Of a DNA stretch of 64,000 nt, positions 55,340-64,000 are shown piece after piece (position 1 is the first letter of the stretch; every line of letters starts with the position of its first letter). Source of the stretch: Massospora cicadina. Its lineage: Eukaryota; Entomophthoromycota; Entomophthoromycetes; Entomophthorales; Entomophthoraceae. The notes below the pieces were generated by a model. It saw only the letters and a list, made by a program, of their open reading frames with translations, was not told the DNA's origin and did not search any database. Position numbers and translations under genes: made by a program. The stretch covers positions 1-64,000 of the forward strand of contig JAKSZP010004234.1 of assembly GCA_022478985.1 (NCBI GenBank). Direction: 5' to 3'.

Positions 55340-56690
55340 CAGCTGATACTTAACAATACCTACAACTAATTGATCACATCATGGAAGATAACTGGATTGA
55401 TACTGTCACCCGCTGAGTGCACATAGGGTATGTTGAAGATAATTTAATAAGAAATCTTTCCATTTATACATATAAAGAAGTTCAAGAAAATCCTATGGAG
55501 ATTCTTGAATTGCATTATAAAAATGGATTTTTTTGAAGGAGTCTGAGAGTTACTTTGTAGAATTATTAACCCAAAAGAAAGAGTCAGCTGCAAAAGGGCA
55601 TTTGCCGTGGACAAGATCATCATGAACCTATATTAATTTAGTGCTCTTCCAGAGAGTTATGGATAAAATGAAAATTTATTTTACTATACCCTGAAGTTTG
55701 TACACCCTATGCTCTATCATATAATGCATTTACTAGGAGTCCACAACATGGAACTACACCATAGTATCAATACCCAAGGGGCCTTAAGGATGGCTTAAAA
55801 ACAAGTCTATAATTTATCATTACAAAGCATAGGGATGTCCACCGCTTGATCAAAGTAAACTGTTCCTATATCATTCAACTACATAAACAAATTATTAATA
55901 TTAATTCCAGTGTATCAAGACTGTGCGGGAAATATGAAGCTTATTTGAAAGGATATCTTGGTTTCAAACAAAAATACTAAAAATTGCTCAATCCTTTTGA
56001 CAAAGAGCTCTGAAGACAAGCCTTTGAATCCCGTAGCAAAATCGTGGTCAAGCTTTTACTAGCTGACATCAGGAGGAAGAACAGATCACCCTCCTCAAGG
56101 CCTAGCTAGAGCAAGCCCTACAACGAATTGATGAGCTGGAGGCCGATCAAAACTCTGAGACCTCATCATTAGCTCAAAATATTATTTCCTGAGTGGCCCA
56201 TGTTGAACAAGATATGACATCCCATGCGACTCAAGTATCTACTCTGTCCATTACCAAGCGACTCAATAAATTGTAAGAGCAACATGAGAGGCAAAGCACT
56301 CAGTTAAGAAAACATTAATCAAGACTACTGTTGCGAAACAAAGATGAGCAATTCTGGAACACTCTTACAGAAGTGCTGAAAGCCAAGCCAACAAGGCTCC
56401 TTAGATCACTCAATGTAAGGAGATGAAGGAGGACTTAAATCAGAATATTTGGACTATTAGAAGATGAGAAAAAGCTTTTTCAAACTTACACTCATACACT
56501 TGTCACCAAATACATGATCTGGACATCCACTTTAAGAACTTGGAAAATAATAAGCCATTTTCAAAAGAAGAAATCAATCTATTGGATGTTACGCCAAGAC
56601 TTACCCTGGAGGAAATAGAGCAACATCTCAATCCTCTACAGGACCAGTTATATGGACTTTCACTTCAAGTTCAACTGAGTGATGCATTGA
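55340..56690 (+). pseudogene. Pre-gag coiled-coil region of element H
   Basis: Pieces QALQRIDELEADQNSETSSL, HVEQDMTSHATQVSTLSITK, EQHERQSTQLRK and DEQFWNTLTEVLKA (about 56090-56390) form a long charged coiled coil before gag. They match element G in order and style. About 1.3 kb lies between primer-binding site and capsid, far more than in B or D. Confidence 0.45.
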
Positions 56691-57420
56691 TCAAAAATTA
56701 CTGAATCTGAAGCTCTTAGGATACACTTTGTTACAAGAGTAGAGGCCACTAACTTTAATACTAAGTTCAATGATAAGTTTACAACTGGTGAAAAGAGTAT
56801 CACATCTTTTTTCTATGTCTATGAAGCCATGATAAAGGTGTGACTGATTATCAAAAAGGTAAGCGTATATTTATCTTGTAGAAGCCTTATGACTCAAGAT
56901 ATTAAGGTACCTCATATATATGACCAGCATACCTGGAGAGAAGTGAAGGAAGCGCTTATAAAAGAATCAGGTACAAGTAAAGCCTGAGTATGAAGAAACA
57001 TGCCTTCAGAGAATTGCGCTGCGCTGAAATGAGACCCTTGCCAAATTTTCTGATCACTTTTATATCGAGGCATAAACGCTGTTGACTTCAAAAATGTTTA
57101 CATTAGATGATGCCATAGCTGCCGTTGTTGCTGGTTTACATAGTAACCCCAACCCAGCCATACATGTCATGTCTGTCAAATGAAGCATTAATTTTTTCTT
57201 AACCATTAGAGGAGCCATGCTCAATGTGGTTAATTTTAAACAAGCCAGAGACCTTCTGAAAAGCCTCCATGAAACCTAGATTTTATACTGTGGAAGAAGC
57301 AAAGCATAAAAAGGAGGAGAAGCCTTGGTGTAACAACTGCAAGAAGAACAATTATATTGAATATATGTGTTTTAAGAAGAACCCTGCCTTTGAAGATCAG
57401 GGGAAAGGAAGGTCAGCTTA
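56690..57420 (+). pseudogene. gag relic of element H
   Basis: FNDKFTTGEKSITSFFYVYE and QHTWREVKEALIKESG match B's capsid (TFLYIYE, HTWAEVKEALLAEF). KFSDHFYIEA and FTLDDAIAAVVAGLHSNP match FAEQFYLTA and LDDAIAALLTGLASQP. It ends with a zinc-knuckle relic CNNCKKNNYIEYMC (about 57331-57372; the His position is now Tyr). Confidence 0.7.
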
Positions 57421-57839
57421 AGGTCAGTTACCTCTAAAGCTGACTGAATCAAAGTACCTGAAATCTAAAAATTGCCTATTGCTCATCTTGTGTATATTTT
57501 AATGAACCCAGTAATGAGTTTTAAAGGGCTATGAGGACACAGGTTATTATATTAAGTGAACCTGCTGATCTTGCTATTCTGGACCTCTTGAACACTAAAA
57601 GATTTTTAAAAGACCAGGTTCCTGAAGGCGCTTACCTCAGTCAAGTATTAGTTACTTCAGAATAACTGCTATGGCCAAAGATTACGATCAATACCTTGCC
57701 CTGGTGATCTGACCTAACTCAAGTGTACAAAGTCTACTGGAGATCAAGCAAAAGTATCCTAAGGCTTTTTAAAAGATAATTCAACGTTTCACCTTAAAGA
57801 GGTGCTATCCCTCACGCCAAAATTTGGATGAATTATTAC

Positions 57840-60800
57840 CAAAGTGAAAATTGTAACTCAGAAGGTCTGCATTATAACTATCTTGGTATGGAATCACCTA
57901 TCAATGTTGTCTCATCCTGACAAATCAAGAAGTTCAAGCATGCCCATGACCTTGGATATACTCAAGAGTATAGCACTGCTGTTCAAAACAATACCAAAGT
58001 GATAGTTGCATACTCATCTCTGCCAATCTGAATTAAATTATTTTTCTCATCTCCCACGGTTGCCCTGGACAATAGCCATTATGATATATTTATTGGGACG
58101 CATCTTATGATTAAAAATGAAGGAGTCATCTATTAAAAGAGGGTCATTTATCACTCCTCAACTATGAATTACACCTTGTATTGGATAATAAAGACTCCAT
58201 CTCAAGGAATAACTCTTGTCTGGTCGAGTACCCTGTTTCCACTTTATTTCTGAAATTTTCTACCTCTGGAATAAATAAAAAATGGTACTCAGCTCAGTAG
58301 ATGCAGCAGAAGGCACCAATTACGCCATTGAGAATTAAAAATTAGACCAGGAGAACAAAGAGTAGTTTCTATCAACATAAACCCTGAGTAAACCCTAAAC
58401 TGCTTGTTACATTACTAGTTTTAAAGGGAGTAAGTAGGTTTAAACCAAGAGCGTTACCAGGAGTCTTCAATCCAACTTATCATCGGCCTATTGACCTACT
58501 ACTTGAACACCTAACTAGCCAATTTTATCCTAGTCAAGAAATATCAAAAACTAATAAGAGTTAATTACTACGCATTGGTGAAATTGACATGGTAAATTCT
58601 ATTGGTACTCACCTTGATTTCAGCCTACCACAAAAAATTTAACTTGATCTATCCCCAAGTCTAAAAACTCAATAAATTAAATCAGGAGGAACTTGAGAAT
58701 GTGCACCAATTGCTTGAAGATTATAAAGATTTTTTCTTTACTTTATATGTCAACTATGGCACATAAAAGACTGGACACAGTATCAATATAGGAAATTTAA
58801 CCACAATACAATTTAAGACAAATATGGTGTTTAAGGACAATACACGAAGACTGAGCTCAAGCAACTATTGGATCATGTCTTACTTGTGCCCTCACATAGT
58901 CCATAATCATCCTCACTGTTACTTATAAAGAAAAAGAATGGTGGTTACAGAATAGTGATGATTACAGGAAGCTAGATAGCTTTATATAAAAAGGACAGCT
59001 ATCCAATTCCATGAATTGATCATGCTCTGGATTAACTCTCCATCTCAAATTACTTCTCCACGATGGGCATCGCCAGTAGCTATTAGCAGATGGATCTATC
59101 ACCAGAGGACCAAGAAAATACTCGTTGACATACATGGAAGAATTAATTCATCCTACTCAGATCCCTCAAGATGTTTTGTAATGCACCCACCTTATTTCAA
59201 AAGGTTATGGATAACATCATTCAAGGTTTCACGTTAAGTTTGTAGTAATCTAACTAGATGACAACAGTGTTCTCAACTTTACCAATCATCTGGACCACCT
59301 CAAGTTAGTTTTTAACAACTGCAAGAAAACCACATCAAATTATAAGCCTTCAAAAATGTACCTTCTTCCAACTGTAATTGGAATTTTAGGACATGCCATA
59401 TTGCAGGAAAGAATCTAACCCTTGTACAAAAGGTTGATGCTATCTCTAAGATGCCTGAGCCAAAGAGCCTTTGAGATATAAAGTATTCTTAGTAATGATG
59501 GGATATTACCATCAATTTATCCCTAGTTTTACTATGCTCACTGAACCTTTTGCCCCTTTTCTTGCCAAAAGCACCTCTTTGCGTGTGGAGTATATCAAAG
59601 AACAGCATTTGAGACCATGAAGGATATATTGAAGAGAAGATCATTACTATAACATTTATACTGCAGAAAGCTATTCACCCTTTTGTTGATGTCTCCACTT
59701 AGCCTTAAGAGCCATTCTCTCACAAGTGGATGAGAAAAGCAATGTCACTCAGTGTCCTACTATAGCAAAACATTTTCTAAAACTGAGTGAACTAACATTG
59801 TCACAGAAAAAAAGTACTTACCTGTTCTCCTTGCTGTAAAACTTTTCTGGCCCTTCTTGTAAAGTACAAACTTTACAGTTATTAAAGTCCACGCTTCTTA
59901 AAAGTGGCTGCAAAACATGAGAAATCTGAATGGAAAATTAGCCTGTGGGTTCTCAAACTTTAGCGCTACAAAATGAACATCATCCTGTTATCTGGAACAA
60001 AGCACATAAACGTAGATGACTAACCAAATTGTTCATACAACATTTAGACAATACCAAAGCTGAATGGATATAAGACCTAATCATGAAGTCAATCTGAGGA
60101 GGACAAAGATGAACCAGTTATAAAAGATGGTGAATTACATGCGTGAAATGTCAGAATTCTCAATGATTATTATACAAGAAAGTTAGAACCAACTGGCTGA
60201 CTTACTTGCGACCTTCAGAACGGGTATCAGTTATAATGAATCCCACAATACCTCAGGACATGGAGGAGCCAAGAACCCTACAAATAGATCAAAAATCAAT
60301 AATATTGGGAAGGAATTCTGAACTATGTAGTGGAGGCCATATAAGCTTGCATAACATGTAGTAAACAAATGATGCATAAGGCCAAGTACAAGTATTAGCC
60401 AATGACTCCTCAGCAGCTGTTTCATACCATCAGCTTAGATGTCATAAGTCCACTGCATGAATTTACAGGAGTGAATTGATACATCCTTTTAGGGATCAAT
60501 TATTTCACAAAATGGGCTGAAGCAATCGCCATTTCCATGCAGACCGCCAGGCTAACGCTAATATTTTTATATCAAAAAATAAACTAGGCATGGCTGCAAG
60601 TAGGTACTGCTATGCGACAATGTGATAACTTACTTTAAGAGTTGTTAGAATCTTGCTACGATCATGGGAACTTAACAACTATCCTCAGGCCCTACAAGCC
60701 ATCAACTAATGGGAATTTAGAAAGAGAAAATGAAACGTTAGTTATAATATGCAAGATGGCTACTACTGATCCATTACACTGAGACCAATATCTTCTAAAT

Positions 60801-61390
60801 GCGTTGATGGATTATAGGATAAGTTTTCATTGTATCATCAAATTAACACCAATCAAGACCTTATATGAAAGAGAACCTGCCATCCTTGATCTATTAGCTC
60901 AAAAAGTTACCAGTGATGATAAAAATGAGCTTTCAAAAAGAGCTTTGAAGATTATCTCAGAAGATTATACAACTTCAATCAGAGGCAATGACAAATCTAG
61001 CCAAAATGGGTAACAAGAGAAGGCCAAGAAGAAAGTGCATCCCATCAACCTTTAACAACATTTAAGATTTCAGATTTAGTATCGTACCATCAAAATTGTA
61101 TAGTGCTTTGAGGAGGAAAATTAGATGCCATATGGGATGGGCCATACACTATAACCTACAAACGCAGGAATGAATACTCAACCAAGTCTTTAGAACTGGA
61201 GTAAAGATCAACCGCGTACATAGCCAATTCATACATCAGTACTCCCCTGCCAATATTCTTTAAAAGGAAGATGTCAGATATCAGGATACCAGACATGATG
61301 GAAAGAATATCAATTGATTGAAGCATATGAAGGATTTGACGCCTAGACCCAAGAAGGAAGTTAAAGAAATTCATCAATTAACAATACTAC
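57840..61390 (+). pseudogene. pol relic of element H
   Basis: Protease: SPINVVSS and LGYTQEYSTA, VALDNSHYDIFIGTHLMIKN (matches B's VALDNNAYDMLIGTQLMIEY) with the D-T-G lost. RT: LLIKKKNGGYRIVM, YKKDSYPIP and FLVMMGYYHQFIPSF, no readable Y-x-D-D. RNase H and integrase pieces follow: HNTSGHGGAKN (zinc finger), then INRVHSQFIHQYSP near 61210. Stops occur every 20-40 codons. Confidence 0.7.
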
Positions 61391-61400
61391 AATCAATTTG

Positions 61401-61899
61401 TTGGTAAGGTTTAATTTTATATTAAGAAAATTATATCAAAACAATTTGAGCTAAGACAATATCCTGCTTAATCAAAATGAAAGATCTTTAGAATGTCAAG
61501 CGACCATTTCACTAGGTGGCACAGGAGACAGTAAACAATGATGTACCTGCGAAATGGTAAGAATTAAGAATCTGCCCAACGATCAACCTGGGTGATAATA
61601 AGTCTCATCTGATTTAATGCATTCGCCATACATTTTTTCCTCATCAAAATATTCTGCAAAGGCATTGTACAATTTGGATGCAACGCCTGAACAAGATCCT
61701 CACATTCAGATTCCCCTCTCCATTAGTTTTATTAGTCCTTTTCCTTATGCGGTTTATATTGTTATATATAATGTTAACCTCTATTTTATACTGATAAAAG
61801 TTATGATGTTATTTCTATATCTCTTTTTGGTACTTGACTTAATAAGTACTTTTGCAGTACTTACCATAGGATGGATACTCTAGCTGATGGGACCTAAGC
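61401..61899. other. Unassigned; junction between elements H and K
   Basis: Probably includes the 3' LTR of H. The open frame at 61617-61883 is hydrophobic and AT-rich and matches nothing I know. Confidence 0.35.
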
Positions 61900-63999
61900 A
61901 TAAATTGAAACCCCAAAGATGCTTAAAGTACTTGTCATGAGTCTTAGATTGCTTCAAGTATTGAATTTCAGGCTTATTGGGTGCAGCACCATTAAGCCAC
62001 AAAAATGGAAGCCAAACAAAGACATCAAGAGGATGACAATATGGTTTTTATGTTGTAAACAAGACATTCGTAGGTATAACGTGCAACCTGTTCTGAACTT
62101 CCCTTACAATTATAAACGTGGAGGATAAGCTCCAGGGCTTTTGCCTTCATAGGATGGCCCACGGTTATCCCATCATGATGATCCTTGATTATTTCCAGAT
62201 AAAGAGGTATGGCGGGAACCCATAAGCGTCCCTGGAACCATAACAAATACTTACATGGTATCCCATAATTAAGTCTTACTGGTTCAGAAGCACTTGGAAA
62301 GAATTATGTTATACTCTGAGGACAAATTTTGTGAGACAACCTGTCTGAACGTACTATACTCATATAGGTATTCTAAGGAAGCAAGGGCTGGAGCACCAAT
62401 TACTGTAGATGGCCTTTTAAAAATAATCTTACCTAAGGATGCATCAAATGACTGTTATGGAGCTCCACCTCCATGGGGTCAGGTGCTAATGCAGGATTGC
62501 GATTTAAGCCATCAGCTAGACCATTCTCCTTGCCTTTTGTGAACTCAAAAGAGTACACAAACTGTGCTAGGCTCTTGCCAATGAGTTTGACGTGGATTTA
62601 GGAATGAGGGGTGCGGTAGTACAATAGCACTTGGTGGTAAGTGCAAAAACAGAATGTCTAGGAAGAAACGTGTAAAATAATAGCGCCAGTAAGTATTGCT
62701 TACACCGCAGCCAGACAGTTCTTGTCATAGCCAGCGTAATTCAACTCAGGTAATGATATTTTTGGGAATAATATCCTACAGGGTGCTCAAATTAATCTAT
62801 GCACACTTGCATTAGAGCAGCAGCTACTGAAAAGTTTGAAACTTCTCTAGCTACTACAAACTCCTTATCTGGATCCACGTGGTGTTTACTAACGTGGAGA
62901 GTAAAGTGCACTTTACTGCCTGAAAATCTTCTTTATCATAGATAACTGTTGAAGGGTTTTTGCACCGCTGGCCTAATACAAGGGGAGGCAACCTCTGAAA
63001 CCTGGAAGAAAACTTCTTAAGGAAGGTGCACGCTCCTAAAAGGCATATCAACTCATCAACTGAGGTTGGCGTGGGCTAATCAAGAACAACCTTCTCATTG
63101 TCTGGAGTGATCATATGACCCTTGTCGAAACATTGTTGCCTGTGAAGGTGACCTGGGACTTATATAATTCACAATTACTAATCTCTGGCATCAGTTAGCA
63201 CTCTCAAATGATCTACCATTTGCCACAGATGGATCTCATGGAATGCTTGTCTGGGAGAAGAACAGGTTGACGTCTATATAGGCCACACTGCATACGCTCA
63301 ACAACTCCCCCAATGCTGCATCATTACAACGTTAAAATTTACAGGAATATTCTTAAACCCAAAAGGCATAAACTAATATTGTAAAATCTCCTTATTGGTT
63401 TAGAAAGCGGTAAGCCATTCCTGGTCCTCTTTGATGCTGATCTGGGTAAAGGCATTCAAACAATCCAGCTTGGAGAAGACTTAGCTTTCTCCACACAGCG
63501 GGCATTCTGTACCACTATATGAATGGTTGTATATTGGCATAGTGACACTAAACAAGTTACCACAATCCATGTGAGGACTTAAAATGCCATCTACTTTTCC
63601 ACAAAGAGCAGTGGTGAGCATATTGGTGCAGTACGCTATTAAAATGGCTCCTTTTATAAGTTGCTCTTTAGTGGAAGTATATAATTCTGTCTCTTTCTCA
63701 CATAGTCAAAGGGTATATTGTAGGGGAATCGTGAATTAAATCAACTGTGAGTTTTAAAACGCATTAAACCCCTTAATAATAAGGTAAGGCACTTGCTGAA
63801 TCTACATCAAATGAAGACTCATATCCTTCCAAACAGGAAGGTAAATGAACTTTTCAAGGTGGGCTTCAGCAGAGACACAAGAAGAAGTTTATGTACCTTA
63901 GATCATTGTAGAAAATTGTTCAGAGTGTTTACTTTAGATTTGAAGACCAATAATTCATTTCTACTCATCATGTACAAAGCCAGGGTGTTAGGGTTCTAA
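61900..63999 (-). mobile_element. Element K: minus-strand Ty3/gypsy retrotransposon of another lineage, cut by window edge
   Basis: Read on the minus strand, RT (63700-62850), RNase H (about 62850-62300) and the integrase zinc finger (62246-62025) follow in the usual gypsy order. The RT (FSKLDCLNAFTQISIKEDQE, FMPFGFKNIPVNFN) is unlike that of B, D and G and nearer to the C type. No LTR was found. Protease and gag lie beyond the window. Confidence 0.75.
61990..63720 (-). pseudogene. pol relic of element K: RT, RNase H, integrase finger
   Basis: RT: FSKLDCLNAFTQI near 63480, FMPFGFKNIPVNF near 63370, and AYIDVNLFFSQT near 63270, where the catalytic Y-x-D-D has lost one Asp. GHMITPDNEKVVLD, SVDELICLLGACTFLKKFSS and DKEDFQAVKCTLLS mark the RT connection (63120-62880). 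The integrase finger shows DHHDGITVGHPMKAKALELI and VARYTYECLV (62200-62050), with His-His kept and only one clear Cys of the pair. The region between 62850 and 62300 is decayed. Confidence 0.7.
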
Positions 64000-64000
64000 T

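Larger units (their letters stand above)
55320..61400 (+). mobile_element. Element H: strongly decayed Ty3/gypsy retrotransposon
   Basis: Primer-binding site, long coiled-coil region, gag with zinc knuckle, protease, RT, RNase H and integrase relics follow in order. Many short pieces match B (for example NKFTPNKGSI against DKFTTGEKSI and DYTQEF against GYTQEY), but almost every segment has stops. It is the most decayed plus-strand gypsy copy here. The 3' limit near 61400 is a guess from a TGTTGG there. Confidence 0.75.

Overview
The window looks like a gene-poor, transposon-saturated stretch of a large, AT-rich fungal genome. The fungal call rests on one host gene: a Cdc1/Ted1-type metallophosphoesterase on the minus strand at 13.7-15.1 kb, with a very short intron. 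An early-diverging fungus is possible, because the LINE ORF1-like proteins carry a zinc knuckle, but this is not provable from the window. No rRNA, intact tRNA gene, CRISPR array or other convincing host gene was found.

Layout. 1-2.0 kb: minus-strand end of a Ty3/gypsy element (A), same family as B below. 2.2-4.8 kb: plus-strand LINE relic (LINE1). 5.0 kb: a tiny retroposed fragment. 5.1-12.7 kb: mostly unassigned, with a tRNA-derived SINE (S1) at 7.4 kb and a GC-richer unassigned island at 8.2-11 kb. 12.7 kb: a second SINE (S2) with a 12-bp target duplication. 13.7-15.1 kb: the host gene. 15.3-46.15 kb: a single nest of insertions. 46.2-48.6 kb: AT-rich DNA with another tiny fragment and a third SINE (S3). 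48.6-about 54 kb: a second LINE (LINE2), minus strand. 55.3-61.4 kb: a heavily decayed gypsy element (H). 61.9-64 kb: a minus-strand gypsy pol of another lineage (K).

The nest can be dissected from target-site duplications (TSDs) and broken reading frames. An ORF1-only LINE-like element (F, 15320-46152) was split by a chromodomain gypsy element (C, 15615-44550, TSD cctcc). C was then hit by gypsy element B (16880-23095), by a second F copy (F1, 25183-27109, 15-bp TSD) and by gypsy element D (27483-42857). D was hit by gypsy element G (28694-36915, TSD accac) and by a solo LTR (40145-41160). G was hit by a 14-bp retroposed fragment (34607-34620, 16-bp TSD). That is five levels of nesting.

Two cross-cutting patterns stand out. 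First, the LINEs, the F elements, the tRNA-derived SINEs and four ultra-short insertions have similar 3' ends (roughly CCCC-GGT-GG-CCACCTCGAATAAA). Several have 12-18 bp TSDs, so one LINE machinery probably mobilised all of them. Second, gypsy elements A, B, D, G and H share one primer-binding sequence, and in A and B the gag ATG lies one base before it. Almost all element coding regions are broken by stops and frameshifts, so these are fossils. The host gene itself carries an apparent one-base frameshift in an A/T run.
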